Shown here: positions 45,180-55,346 of the stretch, one piece after another
Layout: each line of letters opens with the position of its first letter
Numbering within the stretch: the first letter of the stretch is position 1
Assembly: GCA_028583605.1 (NCBI GenBank)
Contig: CM053325.1
Span: forward strand, 44,462,987 to 44,526,986
Length of the DNA stretch: 64,000 bases
Direction: 5' to 3'
Source of the DNA: Dastarcus helophoroides
Taxonomy: Eukaryota > Arthropoda > Insecta > Coleoptera > Bothrideridae
Translations under genes and position numbers: made by a program
Notes under the pieces: generated by a model
Seen by the model: only the letters and a program-made list of their open reading frames with translations
What the model was told of the DNA's origin: nothing
Databases searched by the model: none

Positions 45180-46127
45180 ATGAACGAAAAAGTGATTAGA
45201 AATCTTATACAAACTCGGAAGGATATTCGAAAAAAATTTCAAGCTTTGAAAATTGGTCAAACTCTTGCTGAAGATCAATTGGAAAATATTTTTAAACCAA
45301 TTACAAAGCCGTTGAAAGAATTGTCTTCATCATCATCATCATCATTAATAAATGATGCTAAACGGATAAAAGACGATAAACACATGTCTTTCAAGACGCC
45401 TAAAAAGTTTAAAAAAGTAGAAGAAGAAGCATTTAATTTAAATAATTATACCAGTGATGAAGATGGCACAGCAACTCCATCGTTTTCATCTTTTACGACT
45501 GCCACACCAAACAATACGTCATTTGAAAGCACTCCTCGTACCACTTTAAACATGAAGAATTCCATTGATAATATTTTGACTCTATTAGAAATTGATCAAA
45601 CTGAAATGGATTACACTTTTGGGCCAAATTTTGATCCTGAAAAAGGATGGAAAATTGGCAGTGCACCATTTGACATATCTATAGATGGAAATGTTTGTTT
45701 TATCAAAGATAAATCCTATCCACTAACGCGAGGTTTAGTCGAATTGCTCTTTATGAAAAAACCAAAATTGGAATTGTGTACTCTAACTGATAAATACAAT
45801 TATAAAGAGATTATAGAAAATTCCAATGTATTGCGACGAAATTTTGATAAATCGCAACAGTTTCGTGGCAGTAAAAGCGTAAAGTATAAAGTTATTAAAC
45901 AAATTTTAAACAGTATTGATGAAGAAGACAAGCAAGGTGCCCACACTGGATCAGGACTAATGAAATATTCTGACAACAAAATTGATTACATCTATTGGGA
46001 TGATCCTAATGAGTTGGTAGATCGCCTAAAACTTTTACTTGCATCACACCAAGCTGGAAATACAAATCATAATAATGAAATAATATCAATTATTGAAGAG
46101 TTGAAGGAGGCTTCCATTATATTATAA
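45180..46127 (+). CDS. Polinton YPLT-type protein, 315 aa
   Basis: The N-terminal part is helical and charged (IRNLIQTRKDIRKKFQALKI, FKPITKPLKEL), followed by a Ser/Thr-rich linker (about residues 45-130). A conserved C-terminal domain has WKIGSAPFDISIDGNVCFIK, DKSYPLTRGLVELLFMKKPK and DKYNYKEI. Proteins with this YPLT.GL.ELLF.KKP block are very common in insect genomes next to Polinton genes; I believe the domain is listed as a DUF (DUF8207), not verified. Function unknown; a virion or DNA-associated structural role is possible. ATG at 45180 follows the repeat array. Confidence 0.82.
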   Translation: MNEKVIRNLIQTRKDIRKKFQALKIGQTLAEDQLENIFKPITKPLKELSSSSSSSLINDAKRIKDDKHMSFKTPKKFKKVEEEAFNLNNYTSDEDGTATPSFSSFTTATPNNTSFESTPRTTLNMKNSIDNILTLLEIDQTEMDYTFGPNFDPEKGWKIGSAPFDISIDGNVCFIKDKSYPLTRGLVELLFMKKPKLELCTLTDKYNYKEIIENSNVLRRNFDKSQQFRGSKSVKYKVIKQILNSIDEEDKQGAHTGSGLMKYSDNKIDYIYWDDPNELVDRLKLLLASHQAGNTNHNNEIISIIEELKEASIIL

Positions 46128-46230
46128 ACAAATCACATTTACATTGTAATTGAGCAATTAATAGTGGTGGGGATGTATTTTTAAGAATAGTTAAAAGCTT
46201 TTTCTACAATTTTTTTGCATCATTTCAATC

Positions 46231-46680
46231 ATGTCTGTCGATAAATTTGGTAGATTTTCTTTGGTGCGAGAAGTTCGAAAGAGTGTAGGTCCTCCTTCAA
46301 ATTTGGGATATTATATTACGCAAGATGGTCACTTTGATTTTCAAAACAAACGAATTTTCAATTTACAATCTCCTGCAAACGAAACAGATGCTACAACAAA
46401 ACATTATGTTGATGATAAATTGAAAGACTTGACAAATTTTAAAAACGAATGTCGACAAAAGTTTATAAAACTTGGTACATCCATTAATTCGGTTCATAAT
46501 CAATTAAAAGTGCTAGATAAGCAATACAAAGAGCTTGACAAGAGTGTTGCTGATTGTATTGCAAAAGTTGACAAACCTAAAAGTGATTTTTCCAGCTCTA
46601 CATCATTCCAACAATCACCGTCACTACATTCAGAAAGGCAATCTAATTCAATTTTTACAATATTAGCCGATCGCAAGTAA
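46231..46680 (+). CDS. Fibre-like protein of the Polinton, 149 aa
   Basis: It starts MSVDKFGRFSLVREVRKSVG; residues ~30-65 read GYYITQDGHFDFQNKRIFNL then PANETDATTKHYVDDKL. The latter (NK.I.N...P....DA.TK.YVDD) is the motif found where phage tail-fibre and collar proteins begin their coiled coils. A predicted coiled coil follows (KLKDLTNFKNECRQKFIKLG, HNQLKVLDKQYKELDKSV), then a Ser-rich tail. I infer a trimeric fibre or spike-like virion component; homologues with the same N-terminus accompany other insect Polintons. Six bp before the integrase gene. Confidence 0.72.
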   Translation: MSVDKFGRFSLVREVRKSVGPPSNLGYYITQDGHFDFQNKRIFNLQSPANETDATTKHYVDDKLKDLTNFKNECRQKFIKLGTSINSVHNQLKVLDKQYKELDKSVADCIAKVDKPKSDFSSSTSFQQSPSLHSERQSNSIFTILADRK

Positions 46681-46685
46681 GGTAA

Positions 46686-47636
46686 ATGGAGCAGCAGAAG
46701 CAGCAGCAAGTAGTCGACGAGTTACACAAGCCTGCTCGTCGAAATTTTCGTCGAAGGTCAATAATTGTTAAAGGAATAAATGATCTTTGGATGGCCGATT
46801 TGGTAGAAATGGGTGCTTATAAAAAACAAAATAACAATTACAAGTTTTTATTGACGGTTATTAATGCTTTTTCGAAACGAGCATGGGCCATTCCGTTGAA
46901 AACTAAATCTGCTTCTGATGTAACTCGAGCGATGGAAAAGATATTGGCTAGAGAAAAAGCACCTGCAAATTTGCAAACAGACAACGGAAAAGAGTTTTAC
47001 AACACAAAATTTCAAAATTTGATGAAAAAGCATAAAATTAACCATTACTCTACTTATACTCATTTAAAGGCTTCTATGGTGGAACGATTTAACAGAACTC
47101 TGAAAAACTGGATGTGGAAGGAATTTAGTATGAATGGATCTTATCGTTGGATTAATTTTCTCGACAACTTGTTGAAAACTTACAACAATAAAGTGCACAG
47201 AACCATAAAAATGCGACCAAACGATGTAAATGCTAGCAATGCAAAAATGCTTTTAAAAACTGCATATAGCAAACGAAAAGTTTTTAACAAAGCAAAATTT
47301 CGACTAGGTGAATATGTTCGCATTAGTAGGCATCGACATGTCTTTGAAAAGAAATATTTTCCCAACTGGACTACTGAAATTTTCAAAATTGCAAAAGTTC
47401 AAAACACAGATCCTGTTACGTACTTGTTGAAAGACTATCTAGGGAAACCAATTTTAGGAAGTTTTTACGAACATGAATTGCTAAAGACTAAATGTCCAGA
47501 TGTTTATCTTGTCGAAAAGGTTTTAAAACAACGAGGTGACAAAGCTTTGGTAAAATGGCTAGGATTTTCAAACGAACATAATTCATGGATCAACACGAAG
47601 GAATTGTTATCTATGCGGCAAAAAATAAAAGGCTGA
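46686..47636 (+). CDS. Polinton integrase with chromodomain, 316 aa
   Basis: An rve-type (retroviral-like) integrase. Lead-in ELHKPARRNFRRRSIIVKGI, catalytic Asp38 in WMADLVEM, Asp99 in QTDNGKEF and Glu133 in ASMVERFNRTLKN; 33 residues lie between the last two. The C-terminal part has the SH3-like FRLGEYVRISRHRHVFEKKY region and a chromodomain (PDVYLVEKVLKQRGDKALVK then WLGFSNEHNSWI, about 270-308). Full length, no lesions. It would catalyse insertion with the 6-bp duplication seen at the ends. The chromodomain may direct insertion to heterochromatin. Confidence 0.95.
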   Translation: MEQQKQQQVVDELHKPARRNFRRRSIIVKGINDLWMADLVEMGAYKKQNNNYKFLLTVINAFSKRAWAIPLKTKSASDVTRAMEKILAREKAPANLQTDNGKEFYNTKFQNLMKKHKINHYSTYTHLKASMVERFNRTLKNWMWKEFSMNGSYRWINFLDNLLKTYNNKVHRTIKMRPNDVNASNAKMLLKTAYSKRKVFNKAKFRLGEYVRISRHRHVFEKKYFPNWTTEIFKIAKVQNTDPVTYLLKDYLGKPILGSFYEHELLKTKCPDVYLVEKVLKQRGDKALVKWLGFSNEHNSWINTKELLSMRQKIKG

Positions 47637-47722
47637 CGTAAAAGGGGGACTGGCAATAAATTGGAAGCATAAGCTGAAAATAATCAGTATGAATTTGGCA
47701 GCGATACTACCAACTTTGTGAA

Positions 47723-48406
47723 ATGTTTTCTATTGGTGTTGTAATTTATTATCTAGTAATTTTCTTTACATGTGAGGTACTACTCTCACCAATACCAATT
47801 TTGTTGGATTCTAATCAAGAAACTGCCAGTAACTTGTCGTTTGCAATAAAACTGCCCAACAATGACACTGTGCATGTCGCTTTGTCTGTAAAACTTTTAT
47901 CTCCAAGCAAACATTTACCACAGTATCAAGCAAATAAAAGTGCCGACGCGACAGTCGTTATTTCAACGCAGGAAAATGATACAACAACAACAACTACAAC
48001 TACAGCAGCAACAACAGCGACATTGGAAACTGAAAAAGAATCGTCCAATTTTTCGCTTGAAAATGAAGAACCTGAATATTTAACCGTTGAAGAGGCCATT
48101 GAAAGTTTTCGTCAAAATTTAATTATGAAGGAAATGGAAATTTCTGGAATCATAGAAAGCGATTCAGACTTTTATAGACATTTTAAACTTGAATATGGTG
48201 ATGGCGTGGTGTTGCGTCTTCGTTGTACATATCACGCTGTTTACAAAGAAAGATTGCTGAGCATCAAATGTTATGAATACAAGGAAGTTGATAGGGAAAT
48301 TGTTCTTAGTAATGGGGAATATGACTTGCCTGCCCAGTCTGATTCTCCAATTGAGTATATTAATGTAAAATATATGAAGCAACATTTGGAAATGTCCATT
48401 TCTTAG
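47723..48406 (+). CDS. Polinton protein of unknown function, 227 aa, crosses the TIR edge
   Basis: It begins MFSIGVVIYYLVIFFTCEVL, a hydrophobic stretch that could be a signal or membrane anchor, then LLSPIPILLDSNQE, IKLPNNDTVHVALSVKLLSP, a Thr-rich run (about residues 87-97) and an acidic C-terminal domain (EYLTVEEAIESFRQNLIMKE to YMKQHLEMSIS). It is complete here, and only its last ~140 residues recur in the left arm. This shows the right arm is the original. The Thr run is encoded by the CAA-rich stretch where the TIR ends (47987). No family recognised. AATAAA lies near 48436. Confidence 0.75.
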   Translation: MFSIGVVIYYLVIFFTCEVLLSPIPILLDSNQETASNLSFAIKLPNNDTVHVALSVKLLSPSKHLPQYQANKSADATVVISTQENDTTTTTTTTAATTATLETEKESSNFSLENEEPEYLTVEEAIESFRQNLIMKEMEISGIIESDSDFYRHFKLEYGDGVVLRLRCTYHAVYKERLLSIKCYEYKEVDREIVLSNGEYDLPAQSDSPIEYINVKYMKQHLEMSIS

Positions 48407-48589
48407 ATCTAGTAATTTATAATTGCTGTATTGAAATAAAAAATTTATTGTACAAGATTATTGTTTTATTTAACAGTTTAAGTAACTAGTCCCAAACTCT
48501 CTGAATATTTAAACCCTCTTTTGTAAAGACACTACCGTTATTTTTGGTAAGCCGCTCGGTTTGGCAACATACATTTTTGAATTGGCAAA

Positions 48590-48874
48590 ATGACGTTGTG
48601 TTTAGCGAATTTTTTAAATTTAAACAAGGACATTTTACTCGACGACCACAAAGATTACCTTGAAAAGTGTAATGTTTTATTGTCAAATTACAAAGACAGA
48701 GAACAAATCGAAACTCGTTTTGGTGTTCATTACGCGGGATGTCCTTGGAGTTCAAATGAGGCGGTAGAAGGACCCGACTCGTGTGAATGTGTTGTGGTCG
48801 ATTCGGTAAAAACAAAAGTCGTAAAATTAATGAGGCTTTATCAGAGGATTTTCAACAAGCAAGATTTTTTATAA
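48590..48874 (+). CDS. Polinton arm protein, 94 aa (right copy)
   Basis: Same protein as 43246-43530, identical over all 94 residues. Upstream the two arms differ by at least one base (TTGGCAAC here, TTGGTAAC on the left). Downstream of the 227-aa gene and in the same direction; convergent with the OB-fold-like gene. Function unknown. Confidence 0.65.
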   Translation: MTLCLANFLNLNKDILLDDHKDYLEKCNVLLSNYKDREQIETRFGVHYAGCPWSSNEAVEGPDSCECVVVDSVKTKVVKLMRLYQRIFNKQDFL

Positions 48875-48985
48875 AAGGCAAGTCTGTCGAAAAAATATTT
48901 GTTCAAATTAAAAGTAGTAAAACAAAATTGTATATTTTAAAAATTTATTGAATAAAATTTGTACAAAATATACAAGGTATTTTTA

Positions 48986-49381
48986 TTATTTTGCAAAACT
49001 TTGATCTGTAGAATTGTAAAACTCTAAAATTTCACCAAGTGGAGTTTCCTCATTGAAAAAGCTTACACTCCTCAAGTTTCCTTGTTCCTCATCTTCTTCT
49101 ATCCTCGGAATAAGCTCCAGTTTAAACATTTTTCCCTCCTTGCTGTGATTAACCAAATAGGAGTTGGTGAGTTCCTGGATATTTTCATCGCTTAGTGCAT
49201 TATACCTCTCAGGAAGGTACATATTCCAGGCCTTATTTAGTTGTAGTAGTAATTTGCTTTCTTCCCTTCTAGCACCGGTTATTTTGTATCGTTCGTTGAG
49301 TTTCATACTTGATAAATTGAGCCAGAGAGTTCCGCTACTTAGTTGATTAAAAAAATCAATACCATTTTTTGTATCAGCCAT
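48986..49381 (-). CDS. OB-fold-like protein of the Polinton arm (right copy, 131 aa)
   Basis: Same gene as 42727-43134, with a 12-bp in-frame deletion that removes four residues (EESKFGNRILLQL becomes EESKLLLQL), taking out the conserved Gly after the Lys. Other changes include LSERY to LPERY and H/N near the C-terminus. The L-P form is the one usual in the family, so each copy carries a different oddity. Start chosen at 49381 by symmetry with the left promoter. Confidence 0.7.
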   Translation of the reverse strand: MADTKNGIDFFNQLSSGTLWLNLSSMKLNERYKITGARREESKLLLQLNKAWNMYLPERYNALSDENIQELTNSYLVNHSKEGKMFKLELIPRIEEDEEQGNLRSVSFFNEETPLGEILEFYNSTDQSFAK

Positions 49382-49796
49382 CTTTCTTTTCTTGAACTCG
49401 TAACACTTGAATATTTTTTCAAACTTAAACTGAATACTTGGCAAATGTCCCGTTTCTTTTATACGCATTTATTACAGATAACAAAGCATGTGCGTGATAA
49501 GATTTTCTTCTAGAATCATTTGCAAAGAATTTTTTACGACCGTTAATTGTGAAATAAAGTTTCCAGAATTATTTACATAATATTACATTTTTTTTTAGCA
49601 AAACAACATTTAACTTGCAAAGTCATACCTACAGGTCACCTTGGGGAAAAATACCAGAATATTCTAGGCCACCACGTGATCTGATTTGCCCTTTTGTCAG
49701 ATATTTAATCATTTTTCCCAGAAATTATTTAATAAACAGCGTACAAAATATGTATTGCGTAACGAGTTAAATTAATTATATTTTCCCAAAAAAAAA

Positions 49797-49816
49797 GTTC
49801 TAGAATATTCTAGAAT
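49797..49816. promoter_or_regulatory. Four-unit heat-shock element, right arm
   Basis: GTTCTAGAATATTCTAGAAT, mirror of 42291-42310; four perfect alternating units. Confidence 0.6.
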
Positions 49817-50151
49817 ATCATGTGATTCGATTGCCCTAGTCTAGAAATTAATCCAACAGCTGCCACCTGATCAGAAGCGGTCACCACCTTTTTCTCCGGA
49901 TTAGAATCGGGTACCACCTTTTTCTCCGGATTAGAATCGGGTACCACATTTTGAAGGTGGAGTAGAACCGGCATCCATTCAAAATGACAGTTGAGGTGGA
50001 TTTTTTGCCTATTTTACATTTGAAATACATTTAAAAAGGCCTCCAAATACCACCCGAGGTGGAACTAATAAGGCCGAGGTGCTGGGTTGGCTCCGGGGTA
50101 AAACCGGAATAGCACCTAAGGTGGGATTAGAACCGGCATAAATTACCTACT

Positions 50152-50157
50152 ACCCTT
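50152..50157. repeat. Polinton target-site duplication, right
   Basis: ACCCTT, identical to 41950-41955. Confidence 0.92.
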
Positions 50158-50185
50158 GATCAAGATAATTTTTGATATCTCGGTA

Positions 50186-53100
50186 TTTTAATATTCCAGG
50201 AAGCCCATATTAGAAACACAAAATTATTAGGAAACAAATACTGGAATTCATTTTTACAGGTTTGGTATGGGCATATCAGTAAAAAAACAGCTTTATTTAA
50301 GTGTTTCCTACTTTGTCAACATTCGTAATCATACTTAGTTTTAATCCTACCAAATATGTTACTTACAACTTACCTTAATAAAATACTTAAATTTCAAAAA
50401 TACGAATTGTGCTACAAACTATTAATAATGCAAAACGAAGACCGAATATGGTATCGAATATTTTTACCCTCCAATTAGACATGTTTTAAACATTAGCTCT
50501 AAGATGTCACTCAATAAACTAAATTTGATGGGGGCTCATATTAAATACAGGGTTCATATTCAAATCCTTTTCCCCATTTTTGTTAAAGATAGTGTTGCAG
50601 TTTTTACTGCACTGTCCCATTTTTAATCAAATGAAAGTGTACAATTTGCGGCTGCTTTATTTTTTCGACTACAGGCTGATTTTGAAAGTCTTTGTATTCT
50701 TTCACGCATCATAGCGTAGTCAGTTTATTTTTTTCTAAAATATTAAATGGGACATCCTTTACATTGTAAATATATACACATCAGGAAAGTCAAACACTGC
50801 CCATAGGGAGAATGTTAATGAGATATTTAACCCTGAGAGCTAATAGTGGGATAGATGGGTTGCGCATTGTATTCTCCTACACAGGTGTAAACAATTCAAC
50901 CCAGAGCGCAGCGATCAGGGCTGTTGGAGATTTCCGTAGTACATCATAGCTTCTAACGTGTTTTGTTACGGGATTACAACTGGCAGGAAACAATTTTATT
51001 AAAATTTGCGTACCACATGCTATTTGTTCTTTTAGTTCGTTGATTTAGTCAAAGTCTGAGGCAAAAAAAACTGATATTCTTTGATAACCAAAATAAATAA
51101 ACGAGATTTCTTAAACAAAATAAATAATAATTCTAATGAAGAATATAACATAATAACTCTTTAAACATTACAATATAAGGAGCTCAAATAGGCCGCCAGA
51201 TTGTGCTAAACAATATTCCAGTATGTTGTAAAACTCTCGACGAGTTTTTTCTAACATCTAAACTGGAAGATACGAGCATGCTGCCTCAAAGTAGGGGAAT
51301 ACGTTCAGCGGCCGCAGAAAACTATGGAAGGGACAATTCTTAGCGTTTTACATGAACAATGAAAATTTTTCCTTGCCTGTATATTAATAGCGTATTTTTG
51401 AAGACTAATTATTTCTACAAATAAAGGGCAATTCAAAATTCAATGTACCTATTTTAAGAGAGTATTTTTGGCACTTTTTCTTCTTATAAACATGCAACCT
51501 CTCTAAGTTACAACGATCGATTTCTACAAGCTATGTATAATAGAGGATTGTATAGAGGCAGGGAGAGACCATTTTCAATATTTGTTCTAAAGTAATTAAT
51601 GCAGTTTATTTAAAATGTATAACATCCTTTAAGCTTAGTTGGGTTGGTAATGATGATTATTTTGATAAAATTTTCCTTTAATTGGCCATGATTTTCTTGC
51701 AAATCATTACTTTACAAATCATTTACTTTGGTTGAAGAGATAGTCAAATTAGTAGATTTGAAAAATGTTACTTACTTTAAAAACCGATACCTTAAAAACT
51801 AATTGCGAGATTTGGGATTTTGCTACAAGATTGTAAAAATAAATCAACGAGTTTTCCAACGATATGCAAAACAAGGTAGGTTCGTATTAAATAAAAAATT
51901 AGTTGGAGTGGCCACTTCTTTAGGGGGCAGTAAGGTAAGTCAAAAAGGTTTAGTTATTCCCCCAATTCCAAGATATGTATTTCAGATTTTATTGTTAGTA
52001 TTTTTCTCTAATGGAAGAAGTACCGAAGGTGTACCTCACCCATTCTTTTTATTTGGCAGTGTGTTGTAGTATGTACAGCAAAACTTTTTACTGTTTACAA
52101 TTTAGTTTTCAATATGGTTATCAAATATACTTATGTGTACCATTAAATACGTTTTTTTACTTCAAAACATCTTAAACTTTTTATATTTAGAAAAATATAA
52201 CCGATCCTAAATATGTGACCTCTTACAAGTCACTTTCGCATCATATACATATTAGGTGTCTGTGGCTGTACTGCAAGAAAGGGCAACGTTCCCAAACTTC
52301 ATAGATCTTTACTTTGAACTTCTTTATATCCAACTAATTCAGAAAGCTAACTTAAATAATTGACTGCAGCTATGGCGTTCAAACACTGCTAACATATCTT
52401 GATATTAAAAAATGCGGTTCCACAAAAATCTTCATCACATTGCGTTTCCTAAATGAACAATTTAAATGGTTCGAAATAAAAATTTTTTTTCAATAGTAAG
52501 AATCTTGCTTAACAAACTTATTGCAAGGTTTTGAATATGAAATTGTCAGTTGAAAGTCCAAGTGAAATTGGTGCAATTTCTGTTTCCAGGTTTTAGTTCG
52601 GAATCCTATGTTTATGGTATATTGTAATTCACCTCGCCTCAACCGTCCTACATTCGTAGTTGACGACTCTTCTTGGGCAATGACAGTTCATACACAATAA
52701 GTGACAACAAAATGTCTAGGGACTTGGGAGTGTCACCTTTGCCTCGTTATTGATGGATACAAATTACTTGGACAAAGAGCACAAAACAGTTTCTATGGCA
52801 TGAAAACGTGATATAAGGTATTCAATATTTATCTTATAATTGTTTTGTATCAAATAGGTTAAAAAAAATATTTCTAATGATTTATTTTCTCATGATTTCT
52901 GTGAGTGGATTTTAGATATACCCTATGTTTTTTCATGTTATATAACTAGTTGAAGCAGAAGTTTGTGTTTTTGCTTTATGACTTGATTTTAATCGTGCCA
53001 ACGTCATATACGCCAATAATTGACTGAAAATGCAATGAGAACTGTCAGAGCAAATTATAAATTACGACAATGAATTGCGGGGTTACTATCTCATGAATAC

Positions 53101-54304
53101 CGTATATGTACGTATGCGTTAGTTAATTTACCATAACTTGTAATAAGTTAGCGGTTGTATATGCAAGCACAGTTTGCACATAAATTATTTGATGTTTGCT
53201 TTTATAGTCTCGTGCACGACCTCAACCTTAAACTCGGCCTAGGCAACGTAATGCATGATTGGAAATATTAGATCTAGTTAACGGCCAAGTCCTCGACATT
53301 CAACTATATTCTCACCGGCAATTAAGGAGCATGTTTAACATGGTCACTTTTTGTGCATTCTTCGCAAAAAATGAGTTAGACATTTCCTTGCAGCCGCGAA
53401 GGATATACTTAGTTTATTTCGCGGAATTACTTCAGATACTAAAAAGGAACGACATAATACCGTAAATCTGTATTTTTTTAATTAATAGTTTGCAATGTGA
53501 AATATTTATTAATTAAAATCAAAAAGATGATTTCTTTGCAAAAATACTCAACTAATTAGTAAATAACTAAATTCATTACTAGTGCATGTTTTTACACCAT
53601 TAGAATCGATATCTTGTTTAGTTTATTTTTTATTTGTCTCTATACACTTACTGAGTAGCATATCAGTGACATAATAAGTAGAAAGAGATGAAATGTACAA
53701 AAAAAAAACAATCGATATCGACATTTAAATTATGAAACAATCAGTAAAATTACTTATAGTAGTTCATAGTGTGTGTTGAAGCTAAAATTAAAACATGACT
53801 AGTTGACATAATTGGAAGTCCTATTTTGACATTTATATTATCAACAACAGATTTTCTTCTACCTGATTTCTCTTTGACGGAGTCGAAATTGGTGAAATTT
53901 TCTATCATTCGCTTTATTGGATTTCATGAAGGCTTGATTGGATATCGAACAGCAAATTTATCACTGTATTACATGTTTATGATAAGACTCTGTTACATTC
54001 TTACTAAAAGAGATGGTCAGGGATGTTTTCATTTTAGCTTCACCACACACTATAAAATCAAGTATAAATAATTTGACAAATGGTTCTTAAATAGTATAAT
54101 TGTCGATAGAGATTATTTCTACTCATAACGTTACTGATATGTGACCCGATAAGAGTTCATTTAATGTGAAACGGAGAACATGAATCAAATATCTAGCTTT
54201 TGGAAAAAGATACGAAGAATTTCGTGGAACCTTGCATCTGTCAAATTTTTTATAAAAATCCAATTATCTTAAAAACTATAAATTTTAGGAACAATATTTA
54301 TTAA
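50186..54304. other. AT-rich sequence without confident genes
   Basis: About 4 kb. An 88-codon frame at 51803-52069 reads LRDLGFCYKIVKINQRVFQR and onward, weakly like the start of an insect DDE-transposase-type protein, but it lacks an ATG context and supporting neighbours. A moderately less AT-rich block at 53200-53460 is open on the plus strand without ATG. No RNA gene or structured repeat recognised. Confidence 0.3.
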
Positions 54305-54372
54305 ATGACCAATTAAATGTTCTGTAATTAAACAGTTAAACGTGCTTAAAATTGAAAATATGTACAACTGCA

Positions 54373-54415
54373 ACCATAGACTAGTTTCGGCCTTCCTTGG
54401 CCTCGTCAGCATGGT
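54373..54415 (-). ncRNA. Hammerhead ribozyme, array copy 1
   Basis: Minus strand: ACCATG (stem I), CTGACGA, stem II GGCC/GGCC with AAGGAA loop, GAAA, stem III ACTAGT (palindrome), H17 = C, TATGGT closing stem I with 6 pairs. Every conserved core position is canonical. Cleavage is predicted after the base opposite 54379. Stem III has no loop, so the active form is probably a dimer, as in other minimal hammerheads. Confidence 0.82.
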
Positions 54416-54838
54416 ACGGTGGTTGTATACCCTTCCAATTTAAAGCCGTTATTCAGTCGTATAAGTATCCAAGAGAGCAAACCTCCATTGGGTGACTTGT
54501 AACTGACTTTTAACTGTTTATTACGCAAACATTTTCACTACATGCTAATTGAAGCATTACTCTCTGCTGAGATAATAAGCCTTGTATATACGAATATATA
54601 CAAGTTTATTACGATGCAATTGAAATCTAATTTCATTAGAATCTAATGAAAATTAGACTGCAATTGCAAAGTTCACTTAGATGAGGCAAAGCTTGTATCA
54701 CGGGTTGCATCGCAACATCCATAGATACAAACGTCCTCGGCGTGACTTTACTTTCATCTAGTTTTGACAAATGACCAATTAAATGTTCTGTAATTAAACA
54801 GTTAAACGTGCTTAAAATTGAAAATATGTACAACCTCA

Positions 54839-54881
54839 ACCATAGACTAGTTTCGGCCTTCCTTGGCCTCGTCAGCATGGT
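54839..54881 (-). ncRNA. Hammerhead ribozyme, array copy 2
   Basis: Identical motif to copy 1 in all core and stem positions, 466 bp away. Confidence 0.82.
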
Positions 54882-55303
54882 ACAGTGGTTGTATACACTT
54901 CCAATTTAAAGCCGTTGGTCAGTCGTATAAGTATCCAAAGAGCAAACCTCCATTGGGTGACTTGTAACTGACTTTTAACTGTTTATTACGCAAACATTTT
55001 CGCCACATGCTAATTGAAGCATTACTCTCTGCTGAGATAATAAGCCTTGTATATACGAATATATACAAGTTTATTACGATGCAATTGAAATCTAATTTCA
55101 TTAGAATCTAATGAAAATTAGACTGCAATTGCAAAGTTCACGTAGATGAGGCAAAGCTTGTATCACGGGTTGCATCGCAACATCCATAGATACAAACGTC
55201 CTCGGCGTGACTTTACTTTCATCTAGTTTTGACAAATGACCAATTAAATGTTCTGTAATTAAATAGTTAAACGTGCTTAAAATTGAAAATATGTACAACC
55301 GCA

Positions 55304-55346
55304 ACCATAGACTAGTTTCGGCCTTCCTTGTCCTCGTCAGCATGGT
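55304..55346 (-). ncRNA. Hammerhead ribozyme, array copy 3 (stem II mismatch)
   Basis: Same motif, but stem II reads GGAC/GGCC, leaving one mismatch. Core unchanged; cleavage may be weaker. Confidence 0.72.

Larger units (their letters stand above)
41956..50151. mobile_element. Polinton/Maverick-like element, 8.2 kb, with 2.17-kb gene-bearing TIRs
   Basis: It starts AGTAGGTAATTTATGCC and ends with the reverse complement, flanked by ACCCTT. It carries integrase, packaging ATPase, the 315-aa YPLT-type protein and a fibre-like protein in the unique middle, and three genes in each inverted arm. Polintons are normally about 15-20 kb and encode protein-primed DNA polymerase B, capsid proteins and a protease; none is found here. 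So this is either a deletion derivative mobilised by helpers or a distinct compact lineage. Near-identical arms and intact ORFs indicate a young insertion. Confidence 0.92.
47987..50151. repeat. Polinton right terminal inverted repeat (2165 bp)
   Basis: Inverted match of 41956-44133. Its three genes are the end of the 227-aa gene, the 94-aa gene and the OB-fold-like gene. Confidence 0.92.
40551..50183 (-). mobile_element. Mariner-like element, split by the Polinton
   Basis: The left end CCGGGATATCAAAAATTATC (40551) and the right end, as reverse complement CCGAGATATCAAAAATTATC (ending 50183), form terminal inverted repeats. TA flanks both sides (40549-40550, 50184-50185). The repeat continues CTTG.TCAAGGGTGGTTGT...ATGTAAAACG. 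On the right it is interrupted after AAGGGT by the Polinton and resumes at 41949 and lower. Without the insert the element is about 1.43 kb. The transposase is a pseudogene, so the element was inactive. Confidence 0.88.

Noticed and set aside
54636..55343. Repeated 80-codon minus frames in the tandem array
   Set aside because: They run through the ribozyme; conserved only because the DNA repeats.
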